This document shows positions 54,985 to 63,634 of a DNA stretch of 64,000 nucleotides, in pieces. The stretch spans positions 17,783 to 81,782 of the forward strand of contig DASSTC010000016.1 in the NCBI GenBank assembly GCA_035708065.1, given 5' to 3'. The translations under genes were made by a program, and so were the position numbers. Origin of the DNA: JAICUY01 sp035708065 (GTDB lineage Bacteria; Chloroflexota; Limnocylindria; QHBO01). The notes under the pieces are model-generated. The model worked only from the letters and a program-made list of their open reading frames with translations. It was not told where the DNA came from and did no database searches. How positions within the stretch are numbered: the stretch's first letter is position 1; each line of letters opens with the position of its first letter.

Positions 54985-57401
54985 CGGACGAGCACTCCGG
55001 AGAGGCTGGCCGTGGCGAACACCGGCGTCTCGCCCTGATCGGCCGGCACCGAGTCGCCGACGATCCGCACCAGGATGCTGTCGCCCGGACCGATGAACTC
55101 GCTCGGGTCGGGCAGCTCGAAGCGGCTCAGCGCATTCGGGTTGCCGAGCTCCACCCACGCGTCGTTCGCGACGTTGTAGGCGGACACGTGGTAGCCCGGC
55201 GGCAGCGGGTTGCTGGCGTTGAACTGGTTGAACATCACCGAACCCGGGTCGCCGGCGGTCAGGATCGCGGCGGACGAAGGATGCAGGCCGACCGCCTGGA
55301 GCGGCAGGGAGATGCGGAACTCGACCATCCCGTTGCCGAGCAGCGTGCCGAAGTCCTGGTTGATCACGTCGCCATCGGTCGCCACCACGCTGACATGCAG
55401 CTCGGAGGGGGTGAGCTCGATCTTGCCTGGACCGAGCGTCGGCGTGCCGGCGACGACCTCGACGCCTTGGCTGAAACGCTGCACCTTCTGCCCGTCGATC
55501 TCGACGCTGACCGGCGACGCGTCGTCATGCCAGCCGATGACGTATGGCCCGGCGGCGTCCGCGGCACCGGGCTGCTCACCGAGCTTGCCGAAGCCGGCGC
55601 CGGCGCCGACCAGCGTGTCGATCACCTGCCGCCGTGTCTGGATCTGCAGCTGGCGATCGGTCCCGGTGAACTCGCCGCTTTGGAAGCCGTACACCCGATC
55701 GGACGCCTGTGAGCCGTCGAACGGGCTGATCGACAGGTTGAACTCGTGCGACGCGCCCGGCGCCAGATCCCCGATCTTCGTGCCACCACCGGCGGCGATC
55801 ACCGCGACGTCGGTCAACGGCTCCTCGGAGACGTTCGTCACGCGGCCGGTGATCTGCCGGCCTTCGTGGTGCCAGGTCACGTCGAGCGACGGCCGGTAGG
55901 CGATCGTCGTCTCGGCGCGGATGCCCTGCAGGCCGAAGACGCTCACCGACAGGCCACGCAGGTGCGACGGATCGCCCTGCTCGGTGGGGTGCTCGACCGG
56001 CTGACCGTTGCCGTCGAAGAAATCTGCCAGGGACGAGATCAGTGCGTCGCCGCGCACCGTGAGGTCGTACGTCGAACGGCTGGGCGAGAAGACGCCGGCA
56101 TAGGTCGAGACCGATGCCGCCGACGCTCCGCTCGTGGTCCGCACCACGGACACCTCGTTGACGATGATGTCGCTGCCCTTCAGCGACGAGCCGATGCCGT
56201 ACGACCCGGCCGAGAACGCGACGACCAGCGCCGGAGCGGTGACCCACGCCAGCTCGCGACGGTCCCATCGACGCAGGACGAAGTAGCTGGCCGGGCCGAT
56301 GAGGACGATATATGCGCCGATGACGAGGAGCAGCAGCTCGGCCGGCGGGACCTGCAGCGACGGCAGGTTGGCGAGCGCCTGCGACATCAGCGCGTCGATC
56401 TGCTGCTGCTGCATCATCCCGCCGCCGGTTAGTTGCTGCTGCAGCCGGTCGTCGGGCAGCAGGCGCGACCAGAACGGCGCGGCGCCGGGCCAGTCGCGGA
56501 ACGGACGAGTGGCCAGATCGACGCCGATGAACGTGACGCGTCCGGCGCCGCTCGATCGCGTGGTGAGCAACGGGTGGTGCTCGGGTGCCAGCGCGAACGC
56601 GTCGGAGCGCACCGTGCCGGCCGCCGCGGTTCCCAGCGTGGCGTCCGCCGGCAAGTCACTGCCGCTCCACGTCGCGAGCGCGTCGAACGGCACGTTGTCC
56701 GCCGAGCTCAGGTCGGTGACCGGCAGCAGGTCGCCGAATGCGGCGGTGCGCGCCTGCCAGTCCGGGCCACCGATCACGATCAGGTCGCCGCCGGCGGCGA
56801 TCCAGCGTTCGAGCGCCCGCCGCTGCGCCTCGGTCAGCGTGCTGCTGTCGCCGGCCCACACGATCGTCTCGAGGCCTGCCAGCGGCTCAGGCCGTTCGGG
56901 GAGATCGGCTACCGCAAGCCCAACCGGCTCCGGCAGCCCGTCGCCCCGTGTCGTGACCTGCGCGCGCAGGTTGCCCTGTGCATCGCCGACGAGCGCGACG
57001 TTCGCGCCGGAACGTTCGAGGACCTTGACCTCGGCGCTGCCGGTGGCGAGCGATGTGCCGGCATCGGTCTGGAAGTGCACTTCGACCTGGCGGGTGAAGG
57101 CGCCCGGGCGCAGGAACAGGGTCACCTGCTTGCGAGCGCCGGCCGGCAGCTCAACGGCGCGGCGCACCGGGCCGTCCTGGCCACTCGCCTCGAGGCGGCC
57201 GTTGACCGGCGCGCCGTCGTTGGTCAGCGAGACGGTCAGTCCCAGCCAGCCGCCGTCCTCGAAGCGGCCCGCGACGAGAGGCCGAACCTGGAGCTGGATC
57301 GGGTCCGCCGCAAGCGCGACACCGGCGATGGCGGGCAGCAGGAAGAGGGCGCAGGCAACGGCTGCGACGCATCGCGGCAGGGCTCGGGACCGGACCGTCA
57401 T
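54981..57401 (-). CDS. Secreted/membrane protein with amidotransferase-like domain, first gene of the MoxR/VWA locus
   Basis: 806 residues from ATG 57401; the frame is open to 57428. A signal peptide (ALPRCVAAVACALFLLPAIAGVALA) is followed by a beta-sandwich, then a class I amidotransferase-like region (NVALVGDAQGNLRAQVT, WAGDSSTLTEAQRRALERWIAAGGDLIVIGGPDW, GRVTFIGVDLATRPF) without an obvious catalytic Cys. Two helices (PAELLLLVIGAYIVLIGPASYFVLRR; LAWVTAPALVVAFSAGSYGI) lead to a long beta-rich C-terminal part. GldG-like proteins beside ABC pairs share this plan. Function unknown; an envelope partner of the exporter is inferred. Confidence 0.7.
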   Translation of the reverse strand: MTVRSRALPRCVAAVACALFLLPAIAGVALAADPIQLQVRPLVAGRFEDGGWLGLTVSLTNDGAPVNGRLEASGQDGPVRRAVELPAGARKQVTLFLRPGAFTRQVEVHFQTDAGTSLATGSAEVKVLERSGANVALVGDAQGNLRAQVTTRGDGLPEPVGLAVADLPERPEPLAGLETIVWAGDSSTLTEAQRRALERWIAAGGDLIVIGGPDWQARTAAFGDLLPVTDLSSADNVPFDALATWSGSDLPADATLGTAAAGTVRSDAFALAPEHHPLLTTRSSGAGRVTFIGVDLATRPFRDWPGAAPFWSRLLPDDRLQQQLTGGGMMQQQQIDALMSQALANLPSLQVPPAELLLLVIGAYIVLIGPASYFVLRRWDRRELAWVTAPALVVAFSAGSYGIGSSLKGSDIIVNEVSVVRTTSGASAASVSTYAGVFSPSRSTYDLTVRGDALISSLADFFDGNGQPVEHPTEQGDPSHLRGLSVSVFGLQGIRAETTIAYRPSLDVTWHHEGRQITGRVTNVSEEPLTDVAVIAAGGGTKIGDLAPGASHEFNLSISPFDGSQASDRVYGFQSGEFTGTDRQLQIQTRRQVIDTLVGAGAGFGKLGEQPGAADAAGPYVIGWHDDASPVSVEIDGQKVQRFSQGVEVVAGTPTLGPGKIELTPSELHVSVVATDGDVINQDFGTLLGNGMVEFRISLPLQAVGLHPSSAAILTAGDPGSVMFNQFNASNPLPPGYHVSAYNVANDAWVELGNPNALSRFELPDPSEFIGPGDSILVRIVGDSVPADQGETPVFATASLSGVLVR

Positions 57402-57517
57402 CTCCCCTCGTCGAGCGGATGGTGCCACGCTTGACGCGTGACGCAGCCAACCGGTTGCAGTAGCGTGAGTGTAGGGGCGGCGTCCAGTCGTTGTTGACCA
57501 GCAAGGCGGAGGGGCGG

Positions 57518-59425
57518 ATGGGACCAGGCGCGGCCAGGCGTTCCGATCTCGAGCGTCACCTCGAGCGCCAGATGCGCACCCAGGAGCGTCAGCTGATCGT
57601 GGTGCGCGCCGCGGTGGTGGCCGTCGCGCTGGTGGTGGTGCTCGTCTTCCGCCAGCAGCTGACCGCCTTCACGCTGATCCTGGGTCTGCTGGGCGCGGTT
57701 GCCGCATACGACATCGCGCTGGCGCTGCTGCTCAACCGCTTCCCGGCGCGCGAGGTCGGGATCGTGGCCACCGCGCTCGACATGGCGGCGGTCACCATCG
57801 CGATCTACGCCGAGCCCGGTGCGCTCGACGCCTATCTCTTCTACATCCCGGTGATCCTCGGCGCGGCACTGCGCTTCGGCCTGGGCGCCTCGCTGTGGTC
57901 CTCGCTGCTCATGGCCGCGATGTACGCCGCCGTCGTGCTGCTGGGTCCCGGGCCACGCAACCTCGTCGTGGAGCTGCTGCCGGTGCGGGTCGCGTACCTC
58001 GTCGGGATCGGCGTGGCCGCTGGGCTGTTCGCGCGGGTGGTCATCGGTCGAGCGGGTGAGAACGCCCGGTTGCAGTCACGGCTCGACGAGGAGGAGCGTG
58101 AGGCGGCGCAGTTGCGAGAGCGCGACGTGCTCTCCGCCATGGCCCGTGACTTCTCCGCGTCGCCGGAGCGCGATGCGACGGTGCGCGCGATCCTGGACGC
58201 CGCCGCGCCGCTGCTCGGCAGCGTCACCGTGCTCTACCTCGTTGACGGCGACCGGCTGGCGCCCGCTGGTGTGGAGGGAATCGAGCCGGAGCTCGTCGAG
58301 GCCATGCGCGCGCACGTTACCGGTCGCACGCTGCGCATCGGCGAGGGGATCGCCGGACGGGTGGCCGCGACGGCGACGGCGATCGTCGCTGGCGGGGAAG
58401 CACCGGTCCCCGCCTTCCCCGGCGATCCGGACGCGGTGACGGCGCTTGACCTGCGCTCGGTCGTGGCCGTGCCGATGCTCAGCCGGGGCGCGGTCCAGGG
58501 CATCCTGTTCAGCGGGTCACGGTCCGCCGCCGCACTCGCCGACGGCGAGCGACGCCTGGCCGAGGCGATCGCCGAGCGCGCCGGTCCGGCGCTCGAGAAT
58601 GCCGCGCTGTGGACCGACCTGCAGGACCAGGTCGTCCGCGAGCAGCAGGCCCAGCACATCAAGGACGATTTCCTGTCGATCGTCAGTCACGAGCTGCGCA
58701 CGCCGCTCACCAGCATCCAGGGCTACTCGCAGCTGCTGGAGGGTCGCCTGCGGGGGTCGACCGATGCGAACGCCAAGGAGCGCTCGCATTTGCGCATCAT
58801 CCGCTCACAGGTCGCGCGGATGCGGCGGCTGGTCGATGACCTGCTCGACGTCAGCAGGATCGACAAGCGCGGCGGCGTGAGCATCGAGCCTGCCGCGTTC
58901 GACCTGGCCGAGGAGCTGCGCGAGATCGTGGCACGCACCGAGCGGGAGCATCCGAATCGGAAGGTGTCGCTCGACGCGCCGCCTTCGATCGAGATCGAGG
59001 CCGACCGCGACCGGATCGCGCAGGTGCTCACCAACCTCGCGGACAACGCGGCGAAATACTCGCCACCGGGCTCGCCGATCGCGATCCAGGCCCGATCCGA
59101 CGGTGGCTCGCTGATCGTCAGCGTCGCCGACGAGGGCGCCGGTATCCCGCCCGAGCAGATCGACCTCGTCTTCGAACGCTTCTTTCAGGCCGATGACGAC
59201 GGCGGCACCGGCGGACACCGGTCCGGCGGGCTGGGATTGGGGCTGTACATCAGCCGTGCGATCGTCGAAGCGCACGGCGGCTCAATCTCGGCGGCGCCGA
59301 ACCGCGCAGCGGGCGCCGGGACGGTGTTCAGCTTCCGCATCCCGGTGCGCTCGATCACGCGGCTCAGCCCGCTGAGCGCCGAGCCGCCGCCGTTCGTCGT
59401 GCGACGCCGGGAGACGGTCGAATGA
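57518..59425 (+). CDS. Sensor histidine kinase with six-helix membrane and GAF domains
   Basis: 635 residues from ATG 57518, behind aaggcggagg (57503-57512). About six helices (45-190) form the membrane part. A GAF domain (about 205-370, ERDATVRAILDAAAPLLGSVT...) is followed by HisKA with DDFLSIVSHELRTPLTSIQGYSQLL and HATPase with LTNLADNAAKYSPPGSP, VADEGAGIPPEQ and GGLGLGLYISRAIV. No response regulator gene is adjacent. Instead the stop overlaps queG by 4 nt (ATGA), an odd pairing. The signal is unknown. Confidence 0.92.
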   Translation: MGPGAARRSDLERHLERQMRTQERQLIVVRAAVVAVALVVVLVFRQQLTAFTLILGLLGAVAAYDIALALLLNRFPAREVGIVATALDMAAVTIAIYAEPGALDAYLFYIPVILGAALRFGLGASLWSSLLMAAMYAAVVLLGPGPRNLVVELLPVRVAYLVGIGVAAGLFARVVIGRAGENARLQSRLDEEEREAAQLRERDVLSAMARDFSASPERDATVRAILDAAAPLLGSVTVLYLVDGDRLAPAGVEGIEPELVEAMRAHVTGRTLRIGEGIAGRVAATATAIVAGGEAPVPAFPGDPDAVTALDLRSVVAVPMLSRGAVQGILFSGSRSAAALADGERRLAEAIAERAGPALENAALWTDLQDQVVREQQAQHIKDDFLSIVSHELRTPLTSIQGYSQLLEGRLRGSTDANAKERSHLRIIRSQVARMRRLVDDLLDVSRIDKRGGVSIEPAAFDLAEELREIVARTEREHPNRKVSLDAPPSIEIEADRDRIAQVLTNLADNAAKYSPPGSPIAIQARSDGGSLIVSVADEGAGIPPEQIDLVFERFFQADDDGGTGGHRSGGLGLGLYISRAIVEAHGGSISAAPNRAAGAGTVFSFRIPVRSITRLSPLSAEPPPFVVRRRETVE

Positions 59426-60498
59426 ACCGCGAGCGGCTCGCGACCCTCGCCGCGCGGCACGGCCTCGAGCTGGTCGGCGTCGCGCCGGCCGAGCCGCTCC
59501 CCGAGGATCAGGAACGGATTGCCGACGCGGTCGCCGCGGGGCGCATGGCGCGCATGGAGTGGATGGGGGGCGACCGGCCGGCGGTGAGCACGGACCCACG
59601 GCGACTGGAGCCCGATGCGCGGTCGGTGATCGTGGTGGCCGCGCCGTACGCCGGACGTGATCGAGCAGCGTGGGATCCCGAGCCTGATCGGCTCCGCACC
59701 GCGCTGGCGCCGCTGCTCGACGCGCAGCCCGCCGAGCCGCGCGGCCTCATCGCCCGCTACGCGCTCGGCTCGGATTACCACGACGCCCTGCGCGAGCGAT
59801 TGGGCCGTCTCGCCGCGGACCTCCGGAGTGAGGGAGCGGGCACCGGGGCCGTCGCCTACGTCGATGATCGGCCGCTCGCCGAGCGCGCCTTCGCGGCGCG
59901 CGCCGGCATCGGCTGGATCGGCAAGAACGCCAACCTGCTGACGCACCAGCGGGCCGGCTCGTGGGTCTTCCTCGGGGCCCTGCTGTTTTCGGCCGAGCTT
60001 CCCGCCGACGAACCTGTCCGGACGAGCTGTGGCAGCTGCCGTCGCTGCCTGGACGCCTGCCCGACCGGCGCCATCGTCGCGCCGCAGACGATCGACGCGC
60101 GGCGCTGCATCAGCTACCTGACCATCGAGCATCCCGGTGAGCTGGACGAGGCCGCAGCGCGCTCGATCGGTCGCTGGATCTTCGGCTGCGACGTGTGCCA
60201 GGAGGTCTGCCCCGTCAACGCAGAGGCCGATGACGACGGCCCGCTGGCCGTCCCGCTGCTCCCCCTCGGGGAGTGGCTGCTGGGGCTCGGCGGGCGCGAG
60301 TTTGGTCGCGCCGTCGCCGGGACGGCGCTGACACGTGCCGGCAGGCATCGGCTGCTGCGCAACGTGATCTGCGCGACCGCCAATGCCGTCGCCGCGGGCG
60401 AATGCAGCGCCGACGCTGCACGCCCGTTCCTGGACCGCGCCCTGCTCGATCCACGACCCGAGGTTCGCGCCCACGCTCAGCGAGCGCTCGCTGCCTGA
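59422..60498 (+). CDS. queG: Epoxyqueuosine reductase QueG
   Basis: 358 residues. It reduces epoxyqueuosine to queuosine in tRNA with a cobalamin cofactor. DDRPLAERAFAARAGIGWIGKN carries the catalytic Asp region (Asp148/149). Two [4Fe-4S] motifs follow: CGSCRRCLDACPTGAI, and CDVCQEVCPVN. A HEAT-like C-terminus (LRNVICATANAVA...PEVRAHAQRALAA) binds the tRNA. The ATG overlaps the kinase stop by 4 nt. Confidence 0.95.
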   Translation: MNRERLATLAARHGLELVGVAPAEPLPEDQERIADAVAAGRMARMEWMGGDRPAVSTDPRRLEPDARSVIVVAAPYAGRDRAAWDPEPDRLRTALAPLLDAQPAEPRGLIARYALGSDYHDALRERLGRLAADLRSEGAGTGAVAYVDDRPLAERAFAARAGIGWIGKNANLLTHQRAGSWVFLGALLFSAELPADEPVRTSCGSCRRCLDACPTGAIVAPQTIDARRCISYLTIEHPGELDEAAARSIGRWIFGCDVCQEVCPVNAEADDDGPLAVPLLPLGEWLLGLGGREFGRAVAGTALTRAGRHRLLRNVICATANAVAAGECSADAARPFLDRALLDPRPEVRAHAQRALAA

Positions 60499-60651
60499 CC
60501 GCCACGACGGCGACCGAATCGCGGGCAGCCGAGCACGGCAGGTCATCAAATGACTTGAAGACTGTGCCATACGCCGCTTACCAAGCCCTTACCGCCGCCT
60601 TATCGGAACGGCACGCGGCGGCTGCCGGACCGCATCGGTAGACTCGGGGAC

Positions 60652-62001
60652 ATGCCACTCGTCCGCCCGTTCCGTGGCCTCGGCTACTCGCTGGAGCGCT
60701 ACGGCACCACGCATATTCCGGAGCGGGTGCGCATGCCCGGCGAGCGCGAGGAGCATCCGGGGCGGATCGCCGACCTGACCGACCTCGCCTGTCCGCCATA
60801 TGACGTCATCGGCGACGAGCAGCGCTCGGCACTGCTCACGCGCGACCCGCACAACGCCGTCCGGTTGGAGCTCAACGGCGACGCTGATCCGCACGTATCG
60901 GCTGCCCGGACGCTCGGGCAATGGCAGGCGGATGGGACGCTGGTGCGCCGGGCGGACGCATCGGTCTACTACTACAACCATGCGACCGCCGCGGAGCCGG
61001 ACGAGCCGTCGGTGCAGGGGGTGCTGGCGCACGTGCTGCTCGAGCCCTGGGGTCGCGGCATGCGGCCGCACGAGCACACGCTGCCTGCGCCGAAGCTGGA
61101 TCGCCTGGCGCTGCTGCGGGCGACCGCGACGCAGCTGAGCCCGATCCTGGCGGTCTATTTCGACCGGTCGGAGCGTTACCGACATGTCATGAGCCGCGCC
61201 TGGACCGATGAATGGCGGGCGCGCGACGCCGACGGGCTGCTCCACCAGGTCGCGGCGGTTGAGGCCGACCACCGGCTGCTGACCTACCTCTCGCGCCAGA
61301 CGCTCTTCGTGGCGGATGGACACCATCGCTACGAGACCGGGCTGGCGTACCAGGCCGAGGTGCGCTCACGATCCGAGCACGCCACCGCCGAGCCGGGGTC
61401 ACTGGCTGCCGACTGGATCATGGTCGTGCTGGTGAACGCCGAGCTCGAGGAGCTCCAGGTGTTCGGCACGCATCGGCTGCTGCACCGGCTCCGGCGCGAC
61501 GCGCTGGACGCGTTCGTCGCCAACCCGGGTCCACTGTTCAACGCGGTACCGATGCCGCCCGACGCAGTGCCCGACGCCCTGGAAGCTGCCGCGGACGACG
61601 ATGCGCCGGTCTTCGGGCTGGTCGTGGATGGCGCGGGCTACCTGCTGGAGGGCGATGCCCACGCAATCGGGGAGCGGATGCGACGCGAGCGGCTGTCGAC
61701 GGCGGTCCAGCGGCTCGACCTGGCGGTGCTGCACGCGGCGATTCTCGATGACCGGCTGGGCATCGATGCCGACGCGGTCGGCCGCGGCGATTCGCTGACG
61801 TACACTAGAAGCTCGGCCGCTGCGATCGAGGCGGTTGCGCGGGGAGCGTCTGACGCCGCGATTCTCGTGCGCCCGACCCGGATCGACCAGATGGCCGAGG
61901 TCGCCAATGCCGGCGACGTGATGCCCCAGAAGTCGACCTACTTCTACCCGAAGCTGCTGACCGGCATGGTCTTCAACCCCCTCTCCGAAGCCGAGGACTG
62001 A
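60652..62001 (+). CDS. DUF1015 family protein
   Basis: 449 residues. MPLVRPFRGLGYSLERYGT, LACPPYDVIGDEQRSALL, HEHTLPAPKLDRLALLRATATQLSPI, the conserved ADGHHRYETGLAY and MPQKSTYFYPKLLTGMVFNPL at the end are the DUF1015 signature. Its function is not established. TAGACT lies 7 nt before the ATG (leaderless type). The upstream 153-bp gap contains only a small palindrome, GTCAT-CAA-ATGAC (about 60543-60555). Confidence 0.9.
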   Translation: MPLVRPFRGLGYSLERYGTTHIPERVRMPGEREEHPGRIADLTDLACPPYDVIGDEQRSALLTRDPHNAVRLELNGDADPHVSAARTLGQWQADGTLVRRADASVYYYNHATAAEPDEPSVQGVLAHVLLEPWGRGMRPHEHTLPAPKLDRLALLRATATQLSPILAVYFDRSERYRHVMSRAWTDEWRARDADGLLHQVAAVEADHRLLTYLSRQTLFVADGHHRYETGLAYQAEVRSRSEHATAEPGSLAADWIMVVLVNAELEELQVFGTHRLLHRLRRDALDAFVANPGPLFNAVPMPPDAVPDALEAAADDDAPVFGLVVDGAGYLLEGDAHAIGERMRRERLSTAVQRLDLAVLHAAILDDRLGIDADAVGRGDSLTYTRSSAAAIEAVARGASDAAILVRPTRIDQMAEVANAGDVMPQKSTYFYPKLLTGMVFNPLSEAED

Positions 62002-62011
62002 GCAAGCCCCG

Positions 62012-62872
62012 ATGGTGCAGGCGATCAAGCGCGACGAGGTCTACATCGAGCCCGAGGGTATCTACGTCGAGACGCAACAGCCCGAACGGCGATCGCGCAA
62101 GCCACCGCTGCTGCTCGTGCACGGCGCGCTCACCGGCTCGTGGCTCTGGTCGAGCTTCGGAGCCTACTTCGCCGAGCGCGGCTGGGAAGCGCACGCGATG
62201 AACTTTCGCGGTCACTACACCAGCGACCTCGCCGATCTCGACGAGACGTCGATGGCCGACTATGCGACCGATATCGGCGTCGCGGTCCGCCAGCTCGGAC
62301 GCCCACCGGTGCTCATCGGCTGGGGCATTGGCGCATTGGCGGCGATGATGTATGCCGCTCGCCACCCGGTGCTGGGGCTCGTGCTGCTCGCGCCCTCGCC
62401 GTCTGCGGCCGCCCTGCCGCGGCGACCCTCGGAGCACGAGCTGAAGTCGGTGCCGGCCATCTACGACGCCGCGTGGTGGGGCTGGTCGGCGTCGCTCGAC
62501 GAGCTCCGCGACGCCATGCCGGACATGAGCGACGGCGACATCGAGAAGATGCAGGAGATGCTCTCCGGCGCTCGCGAGTCGGGCAGCGCCCGCAAGGAGC
62601 GGATGCTCGGCGTCGAGGTCGACACGAGCCGGATCGACGTGCCCAGCCTGGTGATCGGCGCCGGCCTGGACGACGTCATCCACCCCTCGGAGGCGCGGCA
62701 GACCGCGGACCTGCTGCAGGCGACCTACGAGTACTTCCCCGGCGCGAGCCACTTCGGCCTCGTGATGGGGGAGCGGACCTGGCCCGAGGTCGCCGGCTCG
62801 GTGCATGGCTGGCTCGAGGAGCATCGGCACGCCATGCTCGCGGCGCTCTCGGCGGTACCCGCGGGTCGCTGA
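62012..62872 (+). CDS. Alpha/beta hydrolase-fold protein lacking the nucleophile serine
   Basis: 286 residues with the hydrolase fold: PPLLLVHGALTGSWLWSSFG (oxyanion HG), ERGWEAHAMNFRGHYTS, and near the end GAGLDDVIHPSEARQ and GASHFGLVMGERTW with the usual Asp and His. The nucleophile elbow reads Gly103-Trp-Gly105-Ile-Gly, where active enzymes have Gly-x-Ser-x-Gly. The GGC at 62324-62326 is one base from AGC (Ser). It is either a non-catalytic relative, an enzyme using another mechanism, or a sequencing error. It starts 11 nt after the DUF1015 stop. Confidence 0.85.
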   Translation: MVQAIKRDEVYIEPEGIYVETQQPERRSRKPPLLLVHGALTGSWLWSSFGAYFAERGWEAHAMNFRGHYTSDLADLDETSMADYATDIGVAVRQLGRPPVLIGWGIGALAAMMYAARHPVLGLVLLAPSPSAAALPRRPSEHELKSVPAIYDAAWWGWSASLDELRDAMPDMSDGDIEKMQEMLSGARESGSARKERMLGVEVDTSRIDVPSLVIGAGLDDVIHPSEARQTADLLQATYEYFPGASHFGLVMGERTWPEVAGSVHGWLEEHRHAMLAALSAVPAGR

Positions 62873-63037
62873 CTCTTCGCGTCACTCGACCTCTCGGCGG
62901 ATATGACTGGCAGTTCTATTTCCGACCGATCTGCGTCCGGATCCGGCGGCGCTATGAACCCTGAGTCCTCCGCACGACGGGAAACGCCCTGAACCGGTCA
63001 GTTGGACAAACGGCAGTTATGCCCGGTGGGGAAGTCT

Positions 63038-63066
63038 GCGAACTCCCGGCGGGCGGGTTAGTTCGC
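63038..63066. promoter_or_regulatory. Inverted repeat upstream of the MarR gene
   Basis: GCGAACT (63038-63044) and AGTTCGC (63060-63066) are perfect 7-bp arms separated by 15 nt, ending 7 nt before the MarR start (63074). Autoregulation by MarR dimers at such dyads is common. The upstream 165 bp (62873-63037) show no gene. Confidence 0.5.
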
Positions 63067-63073
63067 TTGACCG

Positions 63074-63634
63074 ATGCCCACGCCGCCTCGTATCCTTCAC
63101 GACGTCTTGACTATCAACGACCACTTGACCAATGAGGGCGCCGACGCCCACGCGGCGGTCGCGCGGGAGCTGGCCGACGAGATCCTCCAGGGAATGGCCG
63201 GCTGGCGCGCCGCGGCGGCATCGGAGGGCTTCAGTGCCCTGCTGGGCCACTCACTGAGCATGACGAATGTTCACGTCATGTTCACCCTCCACAAGCACGG
63301 CAGCATGCGGATGAGCGACCTCGCATCGGCGCTCGACATGTCGCTGGCCAACGCCACCGGGGTGGTGACACGCATGGAGGAGCGCGGGTTGGCCAAGCGG
63401 GAGCGCGACGTCGACGACCGCCGGGTCGTGAACGTGGCGATCACGGACGAGGGGCGGCGGATGCTCGACGACATGAACGAGCGTCGTCGCCAGTTCTTCA
63501 GCTCCCTGCTCAGCCGCCTGGCGGTGGACGAGCTGACCCAGCTGAGGAACGGAATGCGGGCCATGTTCCGGGTCGCAACCGACGCCATCGAACGACATCG
63601 GACGGAATCTGCAGAGGAACCCAATCGTGAGTGA
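63074..63634 (+). CDS. MarR-family transcriptional regulator
   Basis: 186 residues. The winged helix is SMTNVHVMFTLHKHGSMRMSDLASALDMSLANATGVVTRMEERGLAKRERDVDDRRVVNVAITDEG, with flanking dimerisation helices. The start codon itself lies inside a copy of the GACCGATGC motif (63069-63077). Its end overlaps the ABC ATPase start by 8 nt, so it probably represses an exporter operon that includes itself. Confidence 0.9.
   Translation: MPTPPRILHDVLTINDHLTNEGADAHAAVARELADEILQGMAGWRAAAASEGFSALLGHSLSMTNVHVMFTLHKHGSMRMSDLASALDMSLANATGVVTRMEERGLAKRERDVDDRRVVNVAITDEGRRMLDDMNERRRQFFSSLLSRLAVDELTQLRNGMRAMFRVATDAIERHRTESAEEPNRE

Noticed and set aside
60543..60555. GTCAT-CAA-ATGAC palindrome before the DUF1015 gene
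   Set aside because: Arms of 5 bp are expected by chance at this length, and it is about 100 nt from the start without promoter elements around it.
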